Shown here piece by piece: positions 27,001-35,735 of a stretch of 64,000 nucleotides of DNA (positions are counted from its first letter, which is position 1; each line of letters starts with the position of its first letter). The DNA lies in the NCBI GenBank assembly GCA_029262375.1, contig JAJCZM010000038.1:1-64000 (forward strand), read 5' to 3'. The DNA is from Deltaproteobacteria bacterium (lineage in GTDB: Bacteria > Desulfobacterota > Binatia > UBA1149 > SPBQ01). A program made the position numbers and the translations under genes. The notes beneath the pieces are model-generated. The model made no database searches. It was not told where the DNA came from and saw only the letters and a program-made list of their open reading frames with translations.

Positions 27001-28044
27001 GAAGACAAACTCATCGGTCTGCCCATCGGAGATGAGCACCGTGTAGCGAGCGATGCGATAACCGCCCGTTATCGCGTTATCGAGGAGACGGACGTTGTCG
27101 AATCGGTAGGCACCGGGAGCACCGAACGGATAGTTCCCTTCATCATCGGGCGCGACCTTGAGTTCGGAAACGACGGTCGCTCCCGATCGGCGAAGAAAAT
27201 CGAGATAGTCGCTATCGGCCTCGCCCTGATCCTGCGGACGGATCGCGCCGTCGGGCTGGTGTAGTAGCGTTGCGCGAAAACGCTGCACTTCCTTTTCAGT
27301 GGCCGTTTCCGTCTGATCGGCTGAGTTGACCTGCCCCTGCAAGATCCCGGTCGCTTGATTGGCGTCGCTGGTGGCGATGCGCTTGAAGCGCAGCACGGTT
27401 CGCAATCGAAAACTCGATCCGCCTCCCTGCTCGCCCGGCCAGCAGCGCTCCTCAAGAGGGAAGAAGCCGGGGTTGCCTATTCTGGTCGGGACGAGGTCAA
27501 GTCGGCGGCCGTCAACGACCATTTCGATGGGCGTTCCAGTCTCCCGGAGGAGGTACCCAAGATCGGGTACTGCGGTGTTCGAGGACGTGGTGCTTGCAAG
27601 GCGGATGTTGTAGTCCGGATCGAACCCGTTTCCATCGATGCGGCTGGTGCTGTAGGCGGTACGATTCGGGTCCTGCGGGTCGTCGAGGTAGCCCGCCTGG
27701 CAACTCTCGAAGGCAGGTCCGCAGGTGAAGTCATCACCGTCGGCATCCCGTACCTTGAAACCATCGATCACGAGAGCGTGGTCGTAGTCTATTCGGACCT
27801 GGCTGGACGTCACGCTGAAATCCTTGCGCGAAAGCGTGAGCGTGTAAGTCGCCACCGGCGAATACTGCAGGTTAGGCCCGGAGCAAAAGGTTGCCGGTCG
27901 TGCTTGCGCGATCCATACACCGCTGAGGTCCAGGACAGGTAGCGCGCCCGCACGGGCGTACTCGGTGCCGAGTACTAGCATTGCAGCGAGTGCGCAGATG
28001 AGCGTGTAGAAGGTTGATCGGAGCTTGACAGGGAGTTGGCACAT
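24055..28044 (-). CDS. very large secreted protein with TSP3 loops and dockerin-like tail
   Basis: 1329 residues. ATG 28044 is chosen over a start 23 codons upstream because GGGGGAA precedes it and the signal peptide (LICALAAMLVLGTEYARAG) then sits correctly. The body shows no recognised enzyme domain and includes helix-rich stretches around the middle. Near the end come thrombospondin-type-3 Asp loops (SDTDLDTMPNDFEEAFGLNP, DTDDDGASDGEE, DSDGDGVDDGADG), a beta-sandwich segment, then a two-part dockerin-like module (TATDALFTLSAAVG, CRCDVDASGAI, TATDALAVLKAAVG). It lies just outside the left border of the genomic island. Confidence 0.78.
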   Translation of the reverse strand: MCQLPVKLRSTFYTLICALAAMLVLGTEYARAGALPVLDLSGVWIAQARPATFCSGPNLQYSPVATYTLTLSRKDFSVTSSQVRIDYDHALVIDGFKVRDADGDDFTCGPAFESCQAGYLDDPQDPNRTAYSTSRIDGNGFDPDYNIRLASTTSSNTAVPDLGYLLRETGTPIEMVVDGRRLDLVPTRIGNPGFFPLEERCWPGEQGGGSSFRLRTVLRFKRIATSDANQATGILQGQVNSADQTETATEKEVQRFRATLLHQPDGAIRPQDQGEADSDYLDFLRRSGATVVSELKVAPDDEGNYPFGAPGAYRFDNVRLLDNAITGGYRIARYTVLISDGQTDEFVFDDQDMIVPGATSPLFFSRGFAGNLIPDLAVPLVEVAALDAIPSKRDLVARLSGLCETNYAPAEAPVTTFLDQLEAGTLTLTDERNEGVRRAVWAERAALGGVTLADQLLEEALSGLGTVIADAWDDLTDFSHKDLSQARKRAERVEGAVKSGTFNPSALSAKQLKKLFEDKQYIKSTEIYGVMLAAFKALKPALELALGDAFNDPAKVEQLTSFTSSTVIVVLASAKSGGLAGASKPLIKKGIETLVGATKPLFLDAPDPSGDFAYCRATRSELDISAVNMEAWNSFGPANYRTDRQVVVDEIGSMNAEATKALVKAQLLLGLGAGLDAAQDGAAVAAVAVKQAKAIEKIVQVSKYASNTGAFATAIAHVYRDLPASVTRAARAAYGETPIPELQAPTRAASRTAAPGRPARGVVSVPSFLPYLDALTDLSNAIDGDDMTAAIDLVIGEESDDLPQVRSDWSAGVRALLLRVLVAAEAGARIDLILDYGSLQDARLDLLVAELELQDLLTEVFEGVMTGIYSDNSDLDYASAKTRTLAKMESLRAEILDFVSTINGLLSTINSAAEGDAVLVDIKSVESEDTQENVVTGSPERFTVTARFDNLSPQQLSSLTARLDIVSSEGSTSVIGAAEIAIGAGSLAADDGVSGGSDEAEISWTVEYVGDFTAEAISLTLEVLSGGVQPDFVTTGAEAVIFIDPSRSDTDLDTMPNDFEEAFGLNPALDDANDDLDLDGVDNVTEYRLGTAPDDADTDDDGASDGEEVTRGNDRELTDPLVADSDGDGVDDGADGAPNDVLSADAPVNPGEPVVAVSDDSLVVTVDAPFVEVDISNAGDGQLLWTVESADDDRIATIPAIGTVNSGDSLLVTLASGYDFPAGMTERVALSIVDTAGSEADVVEIDILLGAVSEGADCGDADDSAGSGDTADVTATDALFTLSAAVGILSCEPCRCDVDASGAITATDALAVLKAAVGISPGLLCAPCS

Positions 28045-28237
28045 AGAGGTTCCCCCGGGCCAGTCGGTTGCGCGCCGGAGTTGGAGTAGAGCGGCTTGCA
28101 CATACTGATGCACGCCCGTTCGCTAACAGCCTCTGCGAGCAGCGCCCCCTTGTCCTTCCCGACACATGATGGCGAACAGAACGTTCCGGAGAGATGGTTT
28201 ACACATCTCCGAATTCGGGCTGGTAACAAGCGAAAAA

Positions 28238-28298
28238 TGGCGGAGAGGGTGGGATTCGAACCCACGGACCCTTTCGAGTCACACGATTTCGAGTCGTG
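28238..28298 (-). repeat. attL: displaced 3' half of tRNA-Ser(CGA)
   Basis: On the minus strand this is the CCA end, T arm, variable arm and anticodon arm of a tRNA-Ser(CGA), with nothing of the D arm or 5' acceptor strand. It is a direct repeat of the matching part of the intact tRNA at 44533-44622. Blocks 28233-28270 and 28277-28298 are identical; the 6 bases between (variable-arm loop) differ. This is the expected scar left when an element integrates into a tRNA gene. Confidence 0.9.
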
Positions 28299-28622
28299 GC
28301 TGAACGACTTCTACTGGGACTAAAACCTCAGGAGATACTGATATCGCTGAGATCTGCGTGAGCGGGTTTGAGCTAACGTGAGCTCGTTTGAGCTACTTTT
28401 AACGAAAAGTCCCACCAAAAGTCCCACCACTCCCATCCGCAGTAGGCGCCCGCCGAAGTGTCACCGCGCCATACCGTCTCTCACCACGTAACCCACATAT
28501 ACATGCACACTCAGACGGGGCACCCCGACTGAGGATTTCCCTGACAAGTTCGCTACCGACACCTCTGCACGGCGTCTATGTTCGCCTCTGTAACCGCCGA
28601 CTTTCCACACCGAGGAAGATCC
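28299..28622. other. island left end, no gene
   Basis: About 320 bases without a supported gene. It begins with GCTGA at 28299-28303, the bases that would close the integrase frame in the excised circle. It contains a short direct repeat (GTTTGAGCTA twice near 28363-28395) and the paired 12-base AAAAGTCCCACC repeats. Just before 28623 comes the ribosome site (GAGGAAG) of the metalloprotease gene. Confidence 0.7.
28405..28428 (+). repeat. tandem 12-base repeat AAAAGTCCCACC (x2), putative integrase arm sites
   Basis: Two exact head-to-tail copies, about 110 bases from the left core. A near-identical pair in the same orientation (AAAAGTCCCATC) occurs at 44478-44500 by the right core. Repeated short motifs on both sides of an att core are the hallmark of arm-type binding sites of lambda-class integrases; binding itself is inferred. 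Confidence 0.6.
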
Positions 28623-30404
28623 ATGTTTCAACTCGCGCACACTTCTCAGGGCCTCTTCGTGCGGCCCGCGATCTTTGCCGCCGTCCTCGTGCTCTCTCTT
28701 GTTTGCAGCGCCGCACAAACACGCGCCGATCTCGGTGATTGCGGACAACCGATTAGTACCGGGGCCTCGCCGGTGGCCACCGACGCGCTGTTCCTGCTCG
28801 GTGCGGCAGTGGGAACGCAGACCTGCGATCTTTGCGTCTGCGACGTGAACGATGACGCTGCGATCACGGCCACCGATGCCTTGATCGATCTCAACGCGGC
28901 TGTCGGCCAGGCGGTTTCGTTAGATTGTTCGTCTTGTGCCATCGAGTGTCCCCAAGACGACGGATGCGAACTGCGCGAAGGGATGGTCGCGGAAGATGAG
29001 CCTCTCGTGCTGCAGACATCGGGGGGGCAGGTCACGGTGCCCGCGAACGCACTCCCAGAGGGCATCATCGTGACACTGCGAGAGATGACGCCCGATCTAG
29101 CCGACTCACTCCCCGATGGTCCCGGCGAAGAGCTCCTCTCAAACATCTTCGACTTCACATTGTCTGATGCAGTACAGCCGACGGCACCAATCGTACTCGA
29201 CGTGTCGGTACCTATCCCCGCACCAACTCACTTTCGTGGGCAGGTTAGGGCGATGGGGAGCCCATCTTCCACCGAGCTAACCGCCGAAGAGTGGCTGGTC
29301 GAGATCGGTCGTTTCGACGCGGCAACGTCACGCTTGGCGTTCACCCAACTTGGCGCGTTCGATCACGTGTATGCCGCCGTCGTCGTGCCTACCGGCGGGG
29401 CCGCAGCCGATGCCGAGCGCACTCGCGCCGGCGGACAACAAGATACGGCGCGGAATGTCGCACAACCTGAACCACACCCATCAGAAACTGCACCGGCTCC
29501 TACACGTGCAAACGCAGTGACCAGCAAGCTCGGCGCACGTGGTTGGGCTGTCGCCTGTCTGCCGGAGCTCTACACGTTCGTGGGAGACCCGTCCTGCGAA
29601 GGGGACGGTATGTTCGGTCCTCTGCCGCCACTGTTCGCGGACCTCTTGAGCAACGCGGACCTCTTCATTTTTGGACTCGGCTTGCGGGATCTGCGGGCGC
29701 AGGTCGTCACCCGCGGCGACATGGAACGCTCCCTGATGGACGTCGGCTACTCCGATCCGCTGGGCGTGTCCGGAGAAGACCCGTCGGCCGAATACTATCT
29801 AGCCTACATGATCCCTTTTTTGGAGGGCGCACGCGGCGACTATCAGATTGCAACCGGCCGGATACGGATCGTAGGAACTGGAGGGATCATTCTACCGTCA
29901 GAAGAGAGCACGACGGCGCACGAGCTGATGCACGCAGTGCAGTTCGGAACCGCACCAGAGATTGGCGCCGCCAGGTGGATCCTTGAAGGCGTTGCAGATG
30001 CGGTCGGACACGGATTCATCGATCTCGACCTAGAGTCGCGGCTTGCATATCGCAGGGGAGACAACCCGCGAGACTGGAACCTAGTACTCAACACGACCGA
30101 AGGCGACAATGAGTACAGAACTTCGGAGCTCTGGTTCTCGGCCGGTTCGGGAGACCTCGGCTATCTCGAGCCCTTCTACGAGATCCTCGCGATGAGCGGC
30201 GGAACCTCGGACGGCGAGAGCTACATGCAAGCGAACGACGCTTTCTTCTGGGCCTTGTCGGGAGGAGGCCTCGCCGACCGGTACATCACGCTGTTGAAGG
30301 ACCGCGACGACGACGACTATCGGTATTGTACTAGCATTACTTGCTCACCGGGGAGCAGCTGCCGCACTGATCATCAGTCGGACTACCCACTGCCCCTTTC
30401 GTGA
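28623..30404 (+). pseudogene. dockerin-bearing zinc metalloprotease, 3' end lost to a group II intron
   Basis: 593 codons from ATG 28623 (GAGGAAG 5 bases upstream; signal peptide 5-34). Residues 36-105 are a dockerin-like module (DLGDCGQP, CVCDVNDDAAI, TATDALIDLNAAVG). Residues 118-260 resemble a ZU5-like beta domain (SGGQVTVPANALPEG). The protease part has H433-E-L-M-H437 followed by E455 in ILEGVADAVG, a gluzincin-type zinc site. The natural sequence runs to about codon 584 (near 30376); the last few residues are read from the antisense of a group II intron fragment. No continuation of the protein is found beyond the intron, so the product is truncated though it keeps the active-site motif. 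Confidence 0.7.
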
Positions 30405-31385
30405 TCGGCCCCAGTAATGGCGGAACCCCAGCAGATCAAACGTACCGGGAGTCCCATCTGGTGCCGACCCATTTCGGGGCCGTCGGAAATCGACCAGTCG
30501 CGTCTTGTCCGGATGCAGTCTGAGACCGTACTTGCCAAATCGCTTCGGCAAAACATCCGTGACTCGACGCGCATCCGCTTCGTTGGCGAAAACCATCGTG
30601 GCATCGTCGGCGAAACGAATCAGCACGGCGCGTCCAGCGAGCCTGGGTCGCACTTCTTGTTCAAACCATTGGTCCAGCACCTCGTGCAGGTAAAGGTTCG
30701 ACAGCAGTGGTGACACCACGCCCCCTTGAGGCACACCTACTTCCGGTCGCGAGGTAACCTCGCCTTCCATAACGCCAGCCTTTAGCCATTTGTCGATCGC
30801 ACGACGCACGACTCCGTCGCGCATCCGTTTGTCGAGAAATTCACGCAGCCGGCTGTGCGACATCGTGTCGAAGAACGACTCGATATCGACCTCCAGCACC
30901 CAGCCGCCTCCCATTGACATCGCCCCACGCCACAACGCATCGAGCGCCTGATGTGCAGACCGGCCTCGCCGGAATGCATACGAGCAGTCCGAAAAGTCCT
31001 GCTCGTACACCGCATCAAGCACCATCGTAACCGCACGCTGTAGCACCTTGTCTTCAAACGTCGGGATGCCAATCGGCCGGGTATTTACTCCATCTGCTTT
31101 CGCAATATGGACCCGGCGAACTGGGGGCGCGTGGTAGCGGCCCGACTTAAAACGATCCAGAAGATTCTTCAGATTGCTCTGAAGGTCCACCGCATACGCC
31201 TTCGCCGTTTCGCCGTCCACACCAACCGCACCATCCTTGCGTGTCCGACGGTAGGCTTCGTGGAGAAACTCTTCATCAATGAGATGGGCGAGCGTCGTAA
31301 ACACCATCTGGGGTGACTCTCTCGCCAGTTCTGCTACCCGTCGCAGTTTCGTTGAGACATCTGTAGGACTCGAAGTTCCCACCAT
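30345..31385 (-). pseudogene. ltrA: group II intron reverse transcriptase/maturase, C-terminus missing
   Basis: 346 codons from ATG 31385 (GGAGGG just upstream). RT motifs are clear: [66 protein letters not shown] and the catalytic [10 protein letters not shown], followed by [10 protein letters not shown] and [14 protein letters not shown] thumb start. The frame leaves intron sequence near 30377 after GQWVVR and ends in host-gene antisense. The thumb/maturase domain X and any endonuclease domain are absent. It can no longer support splicing or mobility by itself. Confidence 0.85.
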
Positions 31386-31973
31386 CTTTCCCTCCGACGG
31401 TTCCGTTGAACGACTCCCCCTTCCTTCCACAGGGTCCGCTGGAACGCGTTCCCCCGCTTCATCGGTACTATGAGGAGTTCCGACTTCCCACGATCCATCC
31501 CGACGCACTTCGTTTCCTTCGTTTGCCGGTACCGCACCTGCGTCGTGTGTTCGCTTCCGCAGGCACCGACGTGACTCCTGCGAACCTGGGCTTGTGTTTG
31601 CCGGTTGCCCGCCCGGCTTTCGACGCGGAGGTCGTGGGACCTCCCAGGTTCCTGTGGCATCCTTGTGCTCATGCTCCGCTCATCGACCCCGGTGAGACTT
31701 CATCGCCTTGCCTTACCGGCGAATCCGTTCTGCCTTCCGCTGTGTGCACGGCGCTGGCTCTCACGATTTCCCTTCTTTCGGGGCTCATTCACGCAGCCTG
31801 TTCACTACCTGTGTACGCTTCGCAGCTTGGGTCGCCCCGAAACCACGCAACACTCGGTTCTCGGCTGGTGGCTAACCTTTGCCGGGCGGGGCTCGCACCC
31901 GCTGGATCCCTAAGCGAGGTTTCGTTCATCTACATGACATCCTCCTCGCACAGGCTTTGCCTGGCGCACGCAC
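30377..31973 (-). mobile_element. group II intron fragment (5' part plus RT)
   Basis: Read on the minus strand, the intron begins at a GTGCG-type 5' end near 31965-31973, followed by GCCAGGCAAAGCCTG and several hundred bases of structured, non-coding domain I-III sequence. The RT gene follows and breaks off at about 30377 inside the metalloprotease gene. Domains V and VI, required for splicing, are missing. The 5' boundary is approximate. About 85 bases separate it from the tonB stop codon, so it sits between the end of the heme operon and the broken protease gene. Confidence 0.75.
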
Positions 31974-32057
31974 ACTACGAGGTTCCAGCCAGTCGGTCTT
32001 CGAGCCTGGGTTCCACGATCGTCCGATTCACGAAGACCTGTCACTATCGCCCTCCAA

Positions 32058-32786
32058 TTATCGCGCCGTAGAGTGCCCGAGCGCGAACCGTACGGGCACG
32101 GAAAATCGGAACTCCGCCGTGCGCATCTCTCGAGGAACGGCGGGGAACGGTGACGCGAGCGCAACCATCCGTCTAACGGTGTCCGTCAGTACGCCGTAAG
32201 CGGCGGCTCTCTCGATCGTGAACGCTTGAACGGCTCCGTCGTCGGAGATGCGAATGTTGACGAGAACCTCCCCTTCCATCCCCATCCGGCGCGCACGTGC
32301 CGGATACTCCTTGTAGCGATCGAGCCAAGCAGCAAGCCGCTGCACGTAGGTCGCCCTCGCTGCCTGCGCGTATTGTAGCGCCGCGCCCTCGTCCGTTATC
32401 ACAGAGGAGCTATCGCTCGCCGCTGCGCCCGCCACCGGCGCGGGCTCCGAGAGAGCGCTCTGCGCCGTAGGCTCGGCCACTACCCCTTCAGCGGCGGAGG
32501 CGCTCTGTTCGGCGAGCGCCGCCGATTGCATGTCCGGCTCGACGTCCGCCTCGCCGTCCGACTCCTTGAGGGGCACAGGCTCAGACTGCGGCTCGTGCCG
32601 CTCCATCTTGCTCGCAGGTGCGTGTGCGGCGACGGGCGCCTGTGCTTGCTCGAACGTCAGCACAACGCTGGATGACGGCAAGGAAGCGGTCGTCTCAGGA
32701 CCGAAGTCGATCCAAAGCGCGACGAGGAGGTGCAACGTCAACGCCATCGCGAAGAAATATGCGAGGGATGGTTCGCGGCGCAACAC
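32058..32786 (-). CDS. tonB: TonB family energy transducer
   Basis: 242 residues from a GTG three bases after the exbD stop. An N-terminal signal anchor (AYFFAMALTLHLLVALWI) is followed by an Ala/Pro/Glu-rich periplasmic spacer (about 45-140). The C-terminal TonB domain has LAAWLDRYKEYPARARRMGMEGEVLVNIRISDDG, read here as YKEYPARARRMGMEGEV plus VNIRISDDG, ending in FRFSVPVRF. It couples the inner-membrane ion gradient to the outer-membrane heme receptor. Last gene of the heme operon, tightly packed behind exbB-exbD. Confidence 0.9.
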   Translation of the reverse strand: MLRREPSLAYFFAMALTLHLLVALWIDFGPETTASLPSSSVVLTFEQAQAPVAAHAPASKMERHEPQSEPVPLKESDGEADVEPDMQSAALAEQSASAAEGVVAEPTAQSALSEPAPVAGAAASDSSSVITDEGAALQYAQAARATYVQRLAAWLDRYKEYPARARRMGMEGEVLVNIRISDDGAVQAFTIERAAAYGVLTDTVRRMVALASPFPAVPREMRTAEFRFSVPVRFALGHSTAR

Positions 32787-32789
32787 GGC

Positions 32790-33191
32790 CTACCCCGGGA
32801 TAGCGGTCGCAAGACGAACGCCGCGACCTCCGCCGGCCTTGATCTCATCGATGACTCGAATCATCGTCTGCAACGGAGTTGCCGCATCGGCTTCGATTGA
32901 GATCGGTTCCTCACCGTCGTTCGTCACGCGCGCGGCAATAGCGGAATCCAAACGATCGAGAGGATACTCGACGCCGTCGACCTCAACGAGCGCGTCGCTG
33001 ACAACGACGACCACGATCGTCGCAACATCGTCACGCCGGGCTGACGCCGAGTCAGGCAGAGCCACTTCGAGATGTCGCGGTGCCATCTGCGTGCTCGTAA
33101 GGACAAAGAAGATCAACAGCAGCAACATGACGTCGACTAGAGGTGCCATGCCGAGCTGCAGCCGCCCGGATATCCTCCTATCAGGCTGCAT
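32790..33191 (-). CDS. exbD: ExbD/TolR family proton channel subunit
   Basis: 133 residues: a short cytoplasmic start, one transmembrane helix (PLVDVMLLLLIFFVLTS) containing the functionally required Asp (LVDVML), then a periplasmic domain (SIEADAATPLQTMIRVIDEIKAGG). Its ATG overlaps the last codons of exbB by 11 bases, implying coupled translation. It forms the ExbB-ExbD motor that energises TonB. Confidence 0.92.
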   Translation of the reverse strand: MQPDRRISGRLQLGMAPLVDVMLLLLIFFVLTSTQMAPRHLEVALPDSASARRDDVATIVVVVVSDALVEVDGVEYPLDRLDSAIAARVTNDGEEPISIEADAATPLQTMIRVIDEIKAGGGRGVRLATAIPG

Positions 33192-33873
33192 ATTCCGACT
33201 GCTCGATGCGACGCGGATCGCTCACCCTCGGCTCGCGTTCATGGTCGAGCACACCGCAGATGTTCACCCGCGCGCCCTCCAAAGCCCGCCCAATTTCGGT
33301 CAGTCTTTCCTCAAAATAGTGGACGCAAACTGTCGTAGGAATCGCCACGGCAAGGCCATACGCGGTCGTAATCAACGCTTCCCAAATCCCCCCTGACAGC
33401 GATGAAGGATTCGCGAGATTGCCCGCCGCTTCGAGCTCTACGAACGCGGATATCATGCCGATCACCGTGCCGAGAAGTCCCAACAACGGAGACAACGTCG
33501 CGATCGATGCCAGTAGCGGCAGTCCCTTCTCGAAATGTCCGATCGTCTTATCGGCCCGATGCCGAAGCTCTTGTTCGAGCCACGCTGGAGCGGGTCGCTC
33601 GCGCTCGATGAACTCGAACGCATCGCCAATGAAGTGCCCTAGCGGGCCCCCGGCATCCATCGCGTCGCGGCTCTCGATCGAAACCGCCGGATCGCCGATA
33701 CGCGCTATCACTTCCGCATTATCGGCTGCGGAACCGAGATCGAGCCGTGCGAACTGGAACGCCTTGGCAAGGCTCAGTGCTAGCGCAGTCACCGACGCTG
33801 CTACGAGCACATAGAGGACCGGCCCGCCACGTTGGAGCAGATCAACCGCTACGCCCATATCGATAGAACTCAT
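33181..33873 (-). CDS. exbB: ExbB/TolQ/MotA family proton channel
   Basis: 230 residues, three membrane segments: near the N-terminus (VLYVLVAASVTALALSLAKA), LPLLASIATLSPLLGLLGTVIGMISAF, and ALITTAYGLAVAIPTTVCVHYF. The TLSPLLGLLGTVIGMI stretch is the family signature. ATG 33873 is used; an overlapping GTG at 33876 sits in the hmuV stop (TAGTGATG). It partners with ExbD next door and is dedicated to this heme operon by position. Confidence 0.92.
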   Translation of the reverse strand: MSSIDMGVAVDLLQRGGPVLYVLVAASVTALALSLAKAFQFARLDLGSAADNAEVIARIGDPAVSIESRDAMDAGGPLGHFIGDAFEFIERERPAPAWLEQELRHRADKTIGHFEKGLPLLASIATLSPLLGLLGTVIGMISAFVELEAAGNLANPSSLSGGIWEALITTAYGLAVAIPTTVCVHYFEERLTEIGRALEGARVNICGVLDHEREPRVSDPRRIEQSEYAA

Positions 33874-33875
33874 CA

Positions 33876-34688
33876 CTAATCCATTTCTCCATTGTGCCCC
33901 GATGCACGGGCTGCGCCTGTTGCGATGAACGGAAACTCCTGGTCATCGCGCTCGATGAACGAGACGTCCACACTGAAGACTCGGGCCAAGATTTCGGGCG
34001 TGAGCGCCTTGCCGAGAGCGCCGCTATGAACAACGCGGCCATGTTTCATGAGCACGATATCGTCGGCGATTGAGGTCGCGAGGTTTAGATCGTGCAAGAT
34101 CACGGCGACTCCGGCGCCGTCGGCGGCAAGCCTCACTAATTGCTCACCGAACGTAACTTGATGGCACAGGTCGAGCGCACTGGTCGGTTCGTCGGCAAGC
34201 AGGTAACGCTCACCGACAACCCCGCGCAGCTGCGCCAATGCCCGCGCGATTCTGACGCGCTGTTGTTCGCCTCCCGAGAGCGTACTGACGATGCGATCCC
34301 TAAGGTGACCTGCGTCAACCTCTTCTAGAACTTCCAAGACCACGGCATCATCGTCGCGATTCTCGACGCCGCCGTTGTGAGGAATTCGGCCGAGCAACAC
34401 GACGTCGCGGACCGCGTAGGAAAAGCCCACTTCACCCGATTGTCGAATTACGGCGCGACGACGTGCCAGTTCCGCGATCGAGAGACCTGCAACGTCGCGT
34501 TCTCCGAGACAGACGCCACCGACATTCGCTTCGAGATCGCCGGCCAGCAATCGCAGCAGTGTCGACTTCCCCGCCCCGTTCGGACCTAGGATCGCGAGAA
34601 TTCGGCCCGGCTCCACGCACACGCTCGCGCCGTGCACGAGCCAATGGCCGCTCGCAAGGACTCCAGCCCCCAGCGTACGCAGACTCAC
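33876..34688 (-). CDS. hmuV: heme ABC transporter ATP-binding protein HmuV
   Basis: 270 residues from GTG 34688, which has GAGGGAG 5 bases upstream and overlaps the hmuU stop (GTGA). A longer start at 34724 is possible. Complete ABC motifs: Walker A GPNGAGKST, Q-loop RQSGEVGFSY, signature STLSGGEQQRV, Walker B YLLADEPTSALD and H-loop ILHDLN. It hydrolyses ATP on the cytoplasmic side to drive heme through HmuU. Best placed in the HmuV/BtuD-like FeCT family by its neighbours. Confidence 0.92.
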   Translation of the reverse strand: MSLRTLGAGVLASGHWLVHGASVCVEPGRILAILGPNGAGKSTLLRLLAGDLEANVGGVCLGERDVAGLSIAELARRRAVIRQSGEVGFSYAVRDVVLLGRIPHNGGVENRDDDAVVLEVLEEVDAGHLRDRIVSTLSGGEQQRVRIARALAQLRGVVGERYLLADEPTSALDLCHQVTFGEQLVRLAADGAGVAVILHDLNLATSIADDIVLMKHGRVVHSGALGKALTPEILARVFSVDVSFIERDDQEFPFIATGAARASGHNGEMD

Positions 34689-35713
34689 AGATACTCCCTC
34701 GGGTGCTCTTGCAGAAGAAGCCACATCAGAAACGGCGCGCCCAAGAAGGCCGTGAGCACTCCCAGCGGTAGTTCGGCCGGCGCAACGAGCGTGCGAGCCG
34801 CGGTATCAGCAATCGTGAGCAGTACCGCCCCCAATGCGGCACTCGCGCCGAGCACACGCCGGTGATCCGGACCGATCAGCAGTCGAATCAAATGCGGTAC
34901 GACCAAGCCGACGAATCCGATAATGCCGGAAACAGCGACAGCGGCACCGACCGATCCAGCGACAGCCAACAGCAAACACGTCTTCACGTGCTCGACATCG
35001 ATTCCCAGATGTACGGCCTCGATCTCTCCGAGAGCGATCGCGTTCAATGCCACGCCAAAGCGCTGTATCGCGGCGATACCTACGACCGTGAACGGGGCAC
35101 ACAGTGCAAGCGTCGGCCAACTCGCACCGCCTAGGCTGCCTAGCGTCCAAAACGTGATGGTTCGTAGATCGTCGTCGTCGGCCATGTATATGCACAATCC
35201 GGTTGCCGCACCGGCGAACGCGTTGATCGCGATCCCGGCGAGCAGCATCGTCGAGATCACCGTACGGCCACCAACCGACGACAATCGATAAACCGCCAAC
35301 GCGGTAGCCGACGCGCCGAAGAAGGCGGCCGCCGGCAACAACATACCGCCGACAGTATCGCGCAACGCGACCGACAAGAGATTCCCTAGGACGGTCACTG
35401 CGACCACGGCCAACGCCGCGCCCGCGGAGATTCCGATCAGCGCTGGATCAGCGAGTGGATTGCGAAACAGACCTTGTAATGCCGCGCCCCCCGTCGCGAT
35501 CGCGGCTCCGACGAGGACGCCGAGCAGTATCCTCGGGAGCCGCACGTACAAGACGACCGCGCTCTCCGCTTCGTGCGAAACCCAGGGGAATGCGTCGAAG
35601 CCGACAAGCTCGCTCAAGATAGCGACGACCTGAATCGGACTGGTCGCCATCGCCCCCGACCCGAGCGCTCCGAGCACAACGAGCATGAGCAGCCCTACGA
35701 GCCCCTTCGTCAT
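34685..35713 (-). CDS. hmuU: heme ABC transporter permease HmuU (FecCD family)
   Basis: 342 residues, about ten membrane helices. FecCD family blocks are present: RLPRILLGVLVGAAIATGG, GLFRNPLADPALIGISAGAA, WTLGSLGGASW, and near the end SGIIGFVGLVVPHLIRLLIG with GPDHRR. ATG 35713 has GGCAGG 5 bases upstream; an in-frame ATG at 35746 would overlap hmuT further. It moves heme from the periplasmic binding protein to the cytoplasm with HmuV. Confidence 0.93.
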   Translation of the reverse strand: MTKGLVGLLMLVVLGALGSGAMATSPIQVVAILSELVGFDAFPWVSHEAESAVVLYVRLPRILLGVLVGAAIATGGAALQGLFRNPLADPALIGISAGAALAVVAVTVLGNLLSVALRDTVGGMLLPAAAFFGASATALAVYRLSSVGGRTVISTMLLAGIAINAFAGAATGLCIYMADDDDLRTITFWTLGSLGGASWPTLALCAPFTVVGIAAIQRFGVALNAIALGEIEAVHLGIDVEHVKTCLLLAVAGSVGAAVAVSGIIGFVGLVVPHLIRLLIGPDHRRVLGASAALGAVLLTIADTAARTLVAPAELPLGVLTAFLGAPFLMWLLLQEHPREYL

Positions 35714-35735
35714 ATGCCTGCCACGCGGACTACGC

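Noticed and set aside
28096..28323. Small frame with MAERVGFEPTDP-like protein
   Set aside because: A well-known artefact: translation of tRNA-Ser antisense at the attL scar.
31406..32071. 221-codon plus-strand frame across 31.4-32.1 kb
   Set aside because: Antisense of the structured 5' part of the group II intron; no protein features.
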